Source of the DNA: an uncultured Sporosarcina sp.
GTDB lineage: Bacteria > Bacillota > Bacilli > Bacillales_A > Planococcaceae
Direction: 5' to 3'
Length of the DNA stretch: 61,619 nucleotides
Assembly (NCBI GenBank): GCA_948469885.1
Contig: CAOKMT010000011.1
Location: 1 to 61,619, forward strand
Part shown: positions 8,742-17,571 of the stretch, piece after piece
Numbering within the stretch: the first letter of the stretch is position 1
How the letters are laid out: each line of letters begins with the position of its first letter
The notes under the pieces: model-generated
What the model saw: only the letters and a program-made list of their open reading frames with translations
Told to the model about the DNA's origin: nothing
Databases searched by the model: none
Translations under genes and position numbers: made by a program

Positions 8742-9161
8742 TTACAGCCAATGGAATGTACCACCTCTGCCATCTTTCTTACCAGCGAATGACAAGCAGT
8801 TTACCATAGCCTTCATTTAATTAATTGCCCCTACATGGTAGACGTAGATATAGGATATACAATGGCTGGGGAAGGCTGCCGATACTTAAACTCACAACTT
8901 TACACCGAGTGACGGGCATGATAGCCTTGGCGGGGCAAGCCAGCGCGTGTTGCTGGTTTCCAGGCCTGGGACTCATGCCTGTGGAGGCTCGATGTAAAGT
9001 GTTAACTAGCGCATGCCGCTTTGTGATCATGCTGTTTAAGACCGCTAACTCCCCAGCAGGTGTGCATCTCAGTGTAATGGTACACGAAGGTGGCATTACG
9101 TGGTAAGTTTCTTGGCATTCAATGGTAAAAAAGATGTCACAAGTGGTAAAATTACGTGGCC
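8742..9161. other. Highly structured non-coding block in ICE remnant (ncRNA or oriT-like)
   Basis: This block is GC-richer than its surroundings and nests a series of stems: 8865-8872 with 9050-9057 (8 bp); 8897-8909 with 8988-9000 (13 bp, one mismatch); 8914-8921 with 8973-8980 (8 bp); 8924-8930 with 8960-8965 (one bulge); and 8937-8944 with 8952-8959 (8 bp, 7-nt loop). A separate hairpin GTGTA/TACAC is at 9072-9085. Long frames on both strands here (about 90 codons each) are by-products of the near-palindromic structure. It lies between a cut ICE gene and a cut recombinase gene. Candidates are a transfer origin, a structured RNA carried by the ICE, or part of a mobile RNA. The family is not identified. 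Confidence 0.6.
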
Positions 9162-10193
9162 GTAATCATCTTTTACTCAGGAAGAAAGCAAAAATATAAG
9201 CGAGAACGTTAAATGGGCGATAAAAAAGAAGTTTGAGCGAGGAGAACTCATGATAAACACTGAGAGGTTCCTCGGATACGATAAGGATGGACATGGAAAC
9301 TTAATCATAAATGAAGAGGAAGCAGAAATTGTTAGCCGGATCTTTATGGAATCCCTTCAAGGGAAAGGGGCTTTCACCATCGCAAGAAATTTAAAGGATT
9401 TAGGCATTGGCGTCATTTTTGAAAAAGAAAATATTAATACACTCGATGCCAAAGGGGAAGTATTGTTAAGCAACCTTTCCAGTCTTGCCCAGGACGAAAG
9501 AAGATCTATTTCTGAAAACTCGACATGGGGAATTCGGCGGCAATTCGAACAAGGAAAGGTCGCACTCAACCCTACAAAATTCATAGACTACGGTAAAGAT
9601 GATGATGGCAGCCTGATCATTAATGAACCACTAGCCAAAGTTGTCAGAAGGATTTTTATAGAATATCTTGACGGGAAAGGACCAAACCGAATCGCCAGAG
9701 GAAAAAAACTTCGCAGAAAAGCATGGTTTTTATAGGGTGGACTACGGAAGCAACGAAAACCCCTTCGCCGGAAAAGTGATATGCGGAGATTGCAACGGTG
9801 CTTTTGGCAGAAAGGTTTGGAATTCAAACGATGATAGGTTTAGAAGAAGAATCTGGAGGTGCAATAAAAATTATACTGAGAAAGAGAAAAGGGGCTGCAG
9901 CAATACGCACATTGAAGATAATGCCCTTACCAAACTTTCATCAATGTTTATAATGCCATCTTGGAAAACAAGGACTACCTTATGCAAAAGTGGCGTGAGA
10001 AGGAAGATAGTGAAAACCATCTCGAGAAATATAAAGCTAAGAAGTTTATTGAGATCATTATAAATGCCAAACCGATTGAACGTTTGACATGAATTTATTC
10101 TTTAAACTTGTCGAAAAGATGACGGTGTTTAAAGATAGCATAGTGATTGTATCTTTTCTCGATGGCACGGAAGTTGAGTGTCAAATTGAATAA
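9162..10193 (+). pseudogene. Mosaic, decayed large serine recombinase
   Basis: Pieces of at least two large serine recombinases are joined. The first starts mid-protein at a SSFTQEES motif (about 9162), runs through the SENVKW and FLGYDKDG regions, then at LKDLGIGV joins in frame to the catalytic-domain end of a second copy (EKENINTLDAKGE, then a second SISEN and YGKDDDG). The frame then shifts near 9715 into the zinc-ribbon region (CGDC at about 9784), shifts again near 9940 (YNAILENKDYLMQKW) and again near 10089. The N-terminal catalytic serine region is missing from the first copy, and the stretch before the zinc ribbon is deleted. It cannot encode a working recombinase; it probably mobilised parts of this island. 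Confidence 0.85.
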
Positions 10194-10220
10194 ACAGTTT
10201 ATCAAGGTGCAAGGAGTGAA

Positions 10221-10266
10221 CATACAATCAAAAACCAGGGATTGTCTCCAGGGTCTTGATTGTATG
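10221..10266. terminator. Perfect 11-bp inverted repeat hairpin
   Basis: CATACAATCAA (10221-10231) and TTGATTGTATG (10256-10266) are exact reverse complements around a 24-nt loop. It sits between the recombinase remnant and the end of the minus-strand sigma-factor gene. It may act as a terminator for converging transcripts or be an end structure of the lost element; no long T run follows. Confidence 0.45.
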
Positions 10267-10304
10267 CGATCTTAACTTTTTATAAAACTGATAATATTTA
10301 TAGG

Positions 10305-11489
10305 TCAGGGGACCAAGTCAAATTGATCAATTTTCTTATAGATTAATAGACTCCGCAATTTTGAAATGGCCCTTCCTTCAATCTGACGTATTCTTTCTCT
10401 AGTGACAGAATAGTCTTTCCCTATTTCCTCTAATGTTTTTGGCTCTCCATCTTCAAATCCCATGCGCTTTTTTATTATTTCTGCTTGTCTTTTAGGTAAT
10501 TCATCTATTAAGTCAAGTAAGGTGTTATATATATCGTTTTCAATTACTTGATCAATTGGATTCTTTAATTCTAATAGATTTATATTAAAATCCATATCCA
10601 TCGAAGGGATGACTAAATCTACTAAATCGGTATCGTCATTTTCATCAGATACGGTTATATTTAACGAACTAATATTGAGGAAAGAGTATTCAATATTTTT
10701 CAGTACGTAATACTTCTCGATAGTTATATCTAAGCTTGTGCTTACGAACTCGATGTTAATATGGCCCAGTGTTCTGAGTGAATCTCTCTCATAATTTCTT
10801 AGTTTATTTATTGTTTCGTGGAGGTGAACAGGAAGCCGAACTGTATATCCATTATCATTAATGTAACGCGTAATAGATTGGCGGATCCAAAAAGTAGCAT
10901 ATGTAGAGAATGAATACCCCAGTGATAAATCAAAACGGTCAATTGCTTTAATCATTCCGATAACACCCGTATTAACCAAATCATCAAAATCTAGTTTGTG
11001 TCCAATCCCCATGTATTTTTTTGCTATCTTTTTCACGAGTTTTAAGTTGGCTGTAATGAGTAATTCAAGAGCTAAATTATCTTCTGAAGACTTGACTTTC
11101 TCTAAGAGATCTTGATTGTCGTTGTAAGTTATATTAGAAATATCGATAGAGTCATTTTCAAGTTCATCTAGAAAATCGTTGGGATTAAACTTCGCTAGTA
11201 ATACACTAGTATTAGAATTTTTAATAGTATCAATGCCTAGGGGGGGAGGTTGAAAAATATTATTATCAAGGGATGAATGTCTTTTTTTCGCTACTGATTT
11301 TATTGGAGTCGTGCTTGACTTGAAATTATAATACCCCTTTTGTTTTAAATATGAGATAACTTCATCTGTGTTAATAATTTTTCCAGTTTCTAACCTGTAA
11401 AGATTACATAGCCAATCTACATTAATAACTGATTCAGAATTAAAGTTTAATAAACGGTGGTCAAAAATAGTTTTCATATTGTTGGACAT
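10305..11489 (-). CDS. Sigma-70-family RNA polymerase sigma factor
   Basis: Protein of 394 aa. Region 2 is clear (LDFDDLVNTGVIGMIKAIDR, then YSFSTYATFWIRQSITR), a region-3-like segment follows (TVRLPVHLHETINKL), and region 4 ends the protein (TLEEIGKDYSVTRERIRQIE). It resembles RpoD/group-2 sigmas rather than ECF sigmas, but the N-terminal 130 residues are unlike region 1. The ATG at 11489 is chosen because AGAGGG lies 9 nt upstream on the coding strand. It is divergent from the helicase gene across an 85-bp gap. AT-rich and inside the island, so not the housekeeping sigma. It may direct transcription of the helicase or of itself; that is inference. Confidence 0.85.
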   Translation of the reverse strand: MSNNMKTIFDHRLLNFNSESVINVDWLCNLYRLETGKIINTDEVISYLKQKGYYNFKSSTTPIKSVAKKRHSSLDNNIFQPPPLGIDTIKNSNTSVLLAKFNPNDFLDELENDSIDISNITYNDNQDLLEKVKSSEDNLALELLITANLKLVKKIAKKYMGIGHKLDFDDLVNTGVIGMIKAIDRFDLSLGYSFSTYATFWIRQSITRYINDNGYTVRLPVHLHETINKLRNYERDSLRTLGHINIEFVSTSLDITIEKYYVLKNIEYSFLNISSLNITVSDENDDTDLVDLVIPSMDMDFNINLLELKNPIDQVIENDIYNTLLDLIDELPKRQAEIIKKRMGFEDGEPKTLEEIGKDYSVTRERIRQIEGRAISKLRSLLIYKKIDQFDLVP

Positions 11490-11574
11490 TTTATAGCACC
11501 CTCTACGGAATGTACCAATATTTTTGTATATGTAATACAATGGTACCATATATATTTGTGTGGGAGGGAAACTA
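11490..11574. promoter_or_regulatory. Divergent sigma/helicase intergenic region with inverted repeat
   Basis: The 85-bp gap must hold both promoters. GTACCA (11512-11517) and TGGTAC (11541-11546) form an inverted repeat around an AT-rich centre containing TATATG/TAATAC-like boxes. This could be an operator or the recognition element of the linked sigma factor; not distinguishable here. Confidence 0.45.
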
Positions 11575-14500
11575 GTGCTGAAAAACATCTTTTTAAAAGA
11601 ATTTCAAAAACTAAGGGAACGGTATGCAAATGAAAAAAAGATAACTTTTGTATTCAAAGGATTTCCGCACGATTGGTTGAAAGTGTTAGAGCAGGATAAA
11701 TTATTACCAATTTCACTTGAAACACCTTTACATGAAGTAAATAACCAAAGGCAAAATTTGATTGTCCAATTTGTCACCACTATTTTGGAAGGTAACAATA
11801 AATGGCTTACATTCGAGGAATTTGCAACCATCCCATCGGATAACTTTCAAGCATTCACAAAAACAATTGTTGTAAATAACAATTTTTTTGATTCGTATTA
11901 CCCATTAGAGTATAGGATACCGCCACACCACATTGAAGAATATCAAAGAGAAGAAAAAAATAATCAAGACTCGGAATATGACTATTTAAGTGATTATTAT
12001 TCTAGCATGGAGATATCCAATAAAGGGAATTACTTTGTATCATATATAGATGAAGAAAAACATGAACAAATATCGTTATTTTCAAAAAGTGAAGTTCCGT
12101 TGGAGTGCGATTTGATAAATGCAGATGTTCCGTTTGTAGAAGTAGGAGCGGAAATGGCACTTGATTTTTATGATTTATTATCAAGTTTCCAAAAAGGTAT
12201 ACCTAAAGAAATTTACGTAAGCTGGATAGATTATAAGACTGCTAATTACACTGCTCAAATAAATCTAGATAAGATAAAGGTTTTAAAAAACTATTTACCA
12301 GATTTAAAGGTATATCGCGTATTAAAAGTTGTTCCCGAACAGTTAATTCCTTCTGAACGAGAACAGGAATATTTGGATATCTTAAAAAGATACTGGGGAT
12401 ATAATTCTTACAGAAATTTGCGTGTTTATAAGAATGTAGATTCCTTAACTGATAAAAAAGCAACAGTAGATATTTCACAGATGCAAATAATAGACTCGAT
12501 AGTGTTGCAGGCAGAACAGGCAAAAGGTTATGAAGATGTTCCGGATTTCAGGGATGTTTTTGTTACTGCTCCGACTGGTGCGGGTAAATCAGTAATGTTT
12601 CAAGTCCCAGCGATATATTTAGCGGAAAAATACAATTACTTGACCATTGTTATATCTCCGCTAATTGGTTTAATGAAAGACCAAGTTTATAATTTACAAG
12701 AAAAAAATGTAACTTTTTCAGCGACGATAAATTCTGAAATTTCACCCGTCGAGAAAGCTAATATTGCACAACGTATAGCTGATAAAGAAATATCTATACT
12801 ATATATTTCACCTGAAACGTTATTGAGCCGTGCGGATGTCACTGCCTTAATTGGTGAAAGGGAAATAGGATTATTTGTTATTGATGAAGCCCATATTGTA
12901 ACAACTTGGGGAAAAGCATTCCGTGCAGATTATTGGTATTTAGGAGACTACTTACAAAAAATACGTCGAGGAATACAATATAAAGATGGGAAGAGGATAG
13001 AAGAAACTACATCAAAACATCGCTTTCCAATTGCTACTTTTACAGCTACGGCAATTTATGGCGGAATTGAAGATATGTATGCAGAGACACGGGACAGTTT
13101 ATTGTTGAATAACCCAGTTAATTATTTTGGTTATGTGAAACGAGATAATATTCACATGAATATTAATAAAATAGATAAGGAAGCATCTACAGATAATGAG
13201 TATTTAAAGATAAAACATAAACTTTTATTAAAGAATATTGAATTTGAATTAATTTACGGTAGAAAAGTTTTGATTTATTTCCCGCTCGTAAAATCTATTT
13301 TTGACTTTAAGAATTATTTAGAGACCTATGCTGACCGAAACATAACAGGCCAGGTAAGTGAGTATTATGGGAAATTAAAGAAGGAAGAAAAAAATGAGAG
13401 TTTTTTACGTTTTAAGGATGGGAACTCTAAAGTAATGTTAGCTACAAAAGCTTTTGGAATGGGGATAGATATTCCAGATATTGATACGGTTATTCACTTT
13501 GCACCAACGGGAAACGTTTGCGACTATGTCCAGGAGATTGGAAGGGCTGCAAGGGATTCAAAAAAAGTGGGACAAGCATCTTTTTCATTTTTAAAGGAAG
13601 ACTTTAAACATGTCAATAGGCTTCATGGTATTAGTACGCTTAGAAAATCTCAGCTTATTCAAGTTATACAAAAAGTGTTAGAGTTGTATAAACTTAGGAG
13701 TGGTCAAAAAAATGCTCGTCACTTATTAGTGAGTGCAGAAGAGTTTTATTATATATTTCAAGGCAAAAAAGATGATGCTGGATCTGTAAATAGTGATCAA
13801 TTAGATAATCAGTTAAAAACCGCATTATTAATAATAGAAAAAGGCTTTATAAATTCGCCACTTAAATATTCTCCTATAGTTGCACGACCCAGAAGTATAT
13901 TTTCTGTCGAATATTTTAAGGTGCTTAAAGAACAAGAAAACCTGCTTAATCAACAGTATGGAAAATATATCGAAAAGCATTGCGAAATAATAGGAGAAAG
14001 GCATTCCAGTGTATACAAGCTATTCTTGGATGCAATGTGGAGAGATTTATATAGTCAAATATCATTTCCAAACTTTAAGAGATTGTTACACGAGAAAGCA
14101 GACGATTTAAATAATAAGGTGCTGACAAATTTAAATTCGATTTTTATTATTAACTTAAAGCTCAATAATAGAAATCAGGCTCAATTTTTACGAGATTTAG
14201 AGAGTTCATTAGAAAAAATAAATAAACTTTTTTCTACGTATATTATTAAGCGCAAAGTGTTTACAAATGGAGACATAGAAAGCGATTTGGTAAGAACGTT
14301 GGAATACTCATCTTATAAGGCAGAATCCTTTGTAATACAGTTGCTTGAGAGTGTAACCCAATATGAAAATATTATGAACTCCTCAAGCACACAGCGTACA
14401 AATATTTTAATAAAAAATGAATATCGGAATAAAACATCTTATAAGATATTACCCGCACTAAGCGGGTTTACAAAGTTTATTTTAAACGAGACAAATAAAA

Positions 14501-14952
14501 TCCTTCATAATTCAAAAGGGGGAAACCAAGAAAATTACTTGGAATATTTTATTCGTAAACAGGATAGGGTTGGCACTGCGAAACTATTTTTAGTCCTAGG
14601 AATGCTTGAAATGATGAATTTGGCTCTTTATGAAGTTAAAGGCGGTGACCATCCACAGATTTATATACGTGTTGGTTCACAGTATCAAATTGAAAAAGTG
14701 TTAAACGCCCCGAAGAGTTACAAAAATAGCATTCTAGAGAATGTACATGAACGACATAATACATCGGTTGAAATGTTGAAGTTTTTATTTGGGAATGAAA
14801 AGATGGAAACTGATGAGTTTTGGAATTATATTGAGGATTATTTTTTAGGAGAATTACCAAAAGAAGTGGAACAAGCGTTAGAGAAAAAGAAAATAGAAAG
14901 AATAGAAAAATACAGGAAAAAGAATTCCGGGACAAGTGAAACGAATATGTAA
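11575..14952 (+). CDS. RecQ-like superfamily 2 DNA helicase
   Basis: Protein of 1125 aa. Helicase motifs resemble RecQ: motif I TAPTGAGKSVMFQ near residue 332, the SPLIGLMKDQV motif, motif II VIDEAHIVTTWGKAFR near 435, motif III FTATA, and motif VI QEIGRAARDS near 653. About 320 residues precede the helicase core and 450 follow; neither part resembles RQC or HRDC domains, so this is not a housekeeping RecQ. The GTG at 11575 follows GGGAGGG by 6 nt. Divergent from the sigma-factor gene. In this setting a defence or plasmid/phage-conflict role is plausible but not shown. AT-rich like the rest of the island. Confidence 0.8.
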   Translation: MLKNIFLKEFQKLRERYANEKKITFVFKGFPHDWLKVLEQDKLLPISLETPLHEVNNQRQNLIVQFVTTILEGNNKWLTFEEFATIPSDNFQAFTKTIVVNNNFFDSYYPLEYRIPPHHIEEYQREEKNNQDSEYDYLSDYYSSMEISNKGNYFVSYIDEEKHEQISLFSKSEVPLECDLINADVPFVEVGAEMALDFYDLLSSFQKGIPKEIYVSWIDYKTANYTAQINLDKIKVLKNYLPDLKVYRVLKVVPEQLIPSEREQEYLDILKRYWGYNSYRNLRVYKNVDSLTDKKATVDISQMQIIDSIVLQAEQAKGYEDVPDFRDVFVTAPTGAGKSVMFQVPAIYLAEKYNYLTIVISPLIGLMKDQVYNLQEKNVTFSATINSEISPVEKANIAQRIADKEISILYISPETLLSRADVTALIGEREIGLFVIDEAHIVTTWGKAFRADYWYLGDYLQKIRRGIQYKDGKRIEETTSKHRFPIATFTATAIYGGIEDMYAETRDSLLLNNPVNYFGYVKRDNIHMNINKIDKEASTDNEYLKIKHKLLLKNIEFELIYGRKVLIYFPLVKSIFDFKNYLETYADRNITGQVSEYYGKLKKEEKNESFLRFKDGNSKVMLATKAFGMGIDIPDIDTVIHFAPTGNVCDYVQEIGRAARDSKKVGQASFSFLKEDFKHVNRLHGISTLRKSQLIQVIQKVLELYKLRSGQKNARHLLVSAEEFYYIFQGKKDDAGSVNSDQLDNQLKTALLIIEKGFINSPLKYSPIVARPRSIFSVEYFKVLKEQENLLNQQYGKYIEKHCEIIGERHSSVYKLFLDAMWRDLYSQISFPNFKRLLHEKADDLNNKVLTNLNSIFIINLKLNNRNQAQFLRDLESSLEKINKLFSTYIIKRKVFTNGDIESDLVRTLEYSSYKAESFVIQLLESVTQYENIMNSSSTQRTNILIKNEYRNKTSYKILPALSGFTKFILNETNKILHNSKGGNQENYLEYFIRKQDRVGTAKLFLVLGMLEMMNLALYEVKGGDHPQIYIRVGSQYQIEKVLNAPKSYKNSILENVHERHNTSVEMLKFLFGNEKMETDEFWNYIEDYFLGELPKEVEQALEKKKIERIEKYRKKNSGTSETNM

Positions 14953-15118
14953 AGAAGATCAAAATGATTTCGTATGTTTCAGTGCAAAGATAATGATGTT
15001 CAATTACTAAAATTCTAGAAAATATTGAGATAATGACCCATCAAAAGAATAGCGATTTGTCACTAATCAATACTTTTCAATTGATAAATTCTTATTTTAA
15101 ATTATCTCCTTAACAAAA

Positions 15119-15144
15119 AGCCTGGTACAAGTGATTACTAGGCT
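15119..15144 (+). terminator. Hairpin between helicase gene and broken HTH gene
   Basis: AGCCTGGTA (15119-15127) pairs with TACTAGGCT (15136-15144) with one wobble. No long T run follows. It is 167 nt past the helicase stop and could end that transcript. Confidence 0.4.
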
Positions 15145-15170
15145 ACCATTTGCCAAGGAGTGTTACGAAT

Positions 15171-15568
15171 ATGAATGATGAACAAAGAAAATAGATTAAG
15201 ATATTGAGGTATCAAGTCGTTGGCTATAAAAAATAACGGAAGCAATGGACTTATCTCGTGACGTGGTTAGAGGATATTGTAAAAGACATGGACTTAATGG
15301 CCTTGCATCGAAATTAGTGTTAAATCAAGATAAAGATGAAAAGTTCATAAGAGAAATAACCCATGTATACTGCTTAATTTGTGGTTTCAAATTGGAACAA
15401 AACCAAGGAAGAGGAGCAAAAAAGAAATACTGTTCAATCGACTGTTGCTACGTACGGGATAGGTTTTTCAAGGATGAAGAAGCAGCAGAAATTTTAGACA
15501 AAATTATGAAAAGAAAAAAGGTTGATTTTGTGGTTAGAAGACTTATTGCGTTCTTATTTAAAAATTGA
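15171..15568 (+). pseudogene. Broken HTH / zinc-finger gene
   Basis: An intact ribosome site (AAGGAG) and ATG at 15171 begin MNDEQRK, then a TAG stop interrupts. The frame continues IKILRYQVVGYKK to another stop, and loss of one A in the A-run near 15231 shifts into the frame that stays open from 15245 to 15568. The repaired protein would have an HTH (LSRDVVRGYCKRHGLNG) followed by a zinc-finger-like CLICG...KKYCSIDC motif. This layout is common in small mobile-element proteins annotated as sigma-70-like or transposase-associated. One nonsense mutation and one frameshift show decay; the downstream 107-codon frame is unlikely to be expressed alone. Confidence 0.7.
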
Positions 15569-16267
15569 TTGACTTTGAGTGGGGCTGTTACCATTAAAAG
15601 GGGTATGAAATTGACCATTATTTTTAAAGGCTAAATTATTAAGTCAATCGTGATAAAATAATATTGGTGTATTGAGCAGATTTCGCCCGTTTGATTCAAT
15701 CGTCATAATTAACGTACGCCCTGGTAAAATGCAAATTTAGGGGGGGGACACATCCACGCAAAATCATACTTATGCGGAAAACTATTCTAGTAAAATGATA
15801 ATGCGTCTGGAGTGTGTGGCGTTGTTAGAAGAAATATAAAAAGTTTGAAAAGCTCGTTTAAACATTCTTATTAGGCAAGCTTTTCGTATTGCTTTATTAA
15901 GGTAATTTAGATAATTGGTGAACTTGTTTTAATAGACATGTTAGAGGGTATAAAAGGACATGAGAAATACTTGGATTGTTCACTGAAGGAATAAGGAATA
16001 GGGTATACATCTAACGAGACAGGGAGAAGTAATTGGCTTTGACGGGTTAAAAATTCTAAATAATTTTACTACTGCTAGATGTAGAGTATCTAAAAAATGA
16101 TGAGAACTAGTTGGAAGTGCACGCTGGCAAAAAGACTGTATCAATATAAGAGAACAACCCATTTCATAATGAATTTGAGTAAAGAGATTCTGGAAAATGA
16201 TACAAATGATTTTTGAAACAGATTGCTTCTCCACCTACATCAAATTGAACTGAGTGGGGATGAAGTT
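15569..16267. other. Gene-free stretch at the right side of the island
   Basis: About 700 nt with no supported gene. Visible features are a run of eight Gs (15740-15747) and an inverted repeat GAAAAGCT/AGCTTTTC (about 15849-15892). Open frames are short and lack ribosome sites. Composition stays AT-rich, so the island edge probably lies here or just after. Confidence 0.4.
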
Positions 16268-16444
16268 TTGAGTTGTCGAATAAATGAATTAGAAAAAAGA
16301 ATTGAAGAAACAAGGGAGCGGTTGTATCAAGCGTATCAAGATAATTCTGATGCTGATCAAGTGCTCGCTATTTCACAAGAATTGGATATGCTTTTGAATG
16401 CATATAAATCTACAATAACGAAGGAAAAGAAAGTGGGCAAATAA
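16268..16444 (+). CDS. Spo0E-like aspartyl-phosphate phosphatase
   Basis: Small protein of 58 aa built as two helices, with the family motif SQELDMLLNAY in the second helix and a long charged first helix (CRINELEKRIEETRERLY). Spo0E-type proteins dephosphorylate Spo0A-P and delay sporulation. The TTG at 16268 is chosen because GTGGGGA is about 7 nt upstream and the result matches family size; a longer reading from a TTG at 16223 has no ribosome site. It has its own terminator. It suggests that the host can sporulate. Confidence 0.75.
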   Translation: MSCRINELEKRIEETRERLYQAYQDNSDADQVLAISQELDMLLNAYKSTITKEKKVGK

Positions 16445-16522
16445 TCCTGAGAAGTGAATTCTGCGACCTGACGTTACTAGGCCTGTGACTGATTTTCAGT
16501 TCCTCAATCCAACTATTCATCC

Positions 16523-16556
16523 GGACTGAATCCATTAAGAAGTTCAGTCCTTTTTT
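16523..16556 (+). terminator. Rho-independent terminator
   Basis: GGACTGAA (16523-16530) pairs with TTCAGTCC (16543-16550), followed by TTTTTTG. It is 80 nt beyond the Spo0E-like gene. Confidence 0.9.
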
Positions 16557-16580
16557 GTATGGTCACGAATAAATTAAGCA

Positions 16581-16721
16581 ATGGGTGAAGTTTGTTATGA
16601 ATCGGAATGCGGCAGTGTTGTCCGACCCTTAGCTAGTTCCGATGAAAGTGAAGATGATGAGGACACAATTGCAAAGTTTTCCCGAGTTTTATCAACTGGA
16701 GTGATGGGAATACTAAAATAA
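16581..16721 (+). CDS. Small hypothetical protein, 46 aa
   Basis: An ATG-initiated frame encodes an acidic 46-residue peptide with a CYESEC start and a Ser/Glu/Asp-rich middle. No clear ribosome site precedes it and no family is recognised. It may be a fragment of a lost gene. Confidence 0.2.
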   Translation: MGEVCYESECGSVVRPLASSDESEDDEDTIAKFSRVLSTGVMGILK

Positions 16722-16815
16722 ACGAAGTTTACCATCCAGTATATTTTGTTACTTTGGCTCGTGTTTGATCGGCAAGATAATGATGATAAGAACTTACTGT
16801 TTTGGAGGAATTGCG

Positions 16816-17478
16816 ATGAACGTGATAATCGAATGGCTATATAGGACGCCTAAGGGAGCGGAAACAGTTTTTCGCTCTGTGGAAATGACGGCGGCACAAG
16901 CGATGCTTCTTGCGGAAGATATGGAGAAGACGGGTCGTACGAAAAGTGTAAAGTTCATCGACCAATTTGACAGCTCATGGACAGTAAAAGAAATGAAAGG
17001 TTATTTGAAAGGGATCGAAACGGAGCCGCATAACGTTACGGTTTATTTTGACGGTGGCTTTGACCTTGAAACGAAGGCATCTGGTTTGGGATGCGTCATT
17101 TATTATGAGCAGAGTGGAAAGTCGTATAGACTCAGACAGAATGCTGCTTTTGGGGGGCTCACGTCCAATAACGAGGCGGAATATGCAGCCCTTCATCTGT
17201 GCTTGCAAGCGCTGGAAGTGTTGAATGTTCATCATCTTCCCGTCCGGTTTGTTGGGGATTCCCGAGTTGTTATCAATCATATGATGGAGGAGTGGCCGGT
17301 GATCGAACAAAACCTATATAGTTGGGCAGATCGGATTGAAGCAAAAGTGAAAGCACTTGGCATCGCACCCGAGTATGAGCTGGTGTCACGAAATGCGAAT
17401 AAGGAAGCGGACCGGCTAGCTACTCAAGCATTGAAGGGTATTGAAATATGTGCAACGGTTGAAAGAGAAGGAAATTGA
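16816..17478 (+). CDS. RNase HI-like protein (YpeP family)
   Basis: Protein of 220 aa. An N-terminal part of about 70 residues is followed by a ribonuclease H fold with all four catalytic acidic positions: D79 (YFDGGFD), Glu in NNEAEYAAL, Asp in VGDSRVVINH, and Asp in NKEADRLA. Such proteins cleave RNA in RNA-DNA hybrids, though activity of the YpeP branch is less well established. The ATG at 16816 has GGAGG 8 nt upstream. It appears to be a single-gene unit; an 85-nt gap separates it from the next gene. Confidence 0.82.
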   Translation: MNVIIEWLYRTPKGAETVFRSVEMTAAQAMLLAEDMEKTGRTKSVKFIDQFDSSWTVKEMKGYLKGIETEPHNVTVYFDGGFDLETKASGLGCVIYYEQSGKSYRLRQNAAFGGLTSNNEAEYAALHLCLQALEVLNVHHLPVRFVGDSRVVINHMMEEWPVIEQNLYSWADRIEAKVKALGIAPEYELVSRNANKEADRLATQALKGIEICATVEREGN

Positions 17479-17571
17479 TTGAGAAGGGCTAATACTGAAG
17501 ACTTCAATTTTATGTAGTTTCCAAAAGCGTTCAAATTCGGATTGTAAATCACTTTAGATGGGGTGGGAGTT

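Noticed and set aside
8821-9106. Two overlapping open frames of about 90 codons on opposite strands
   Set aside because: Both lie inside the near-palindromic structured block, mirror each other and lack ribosome sites; the open frames follow from the stems.
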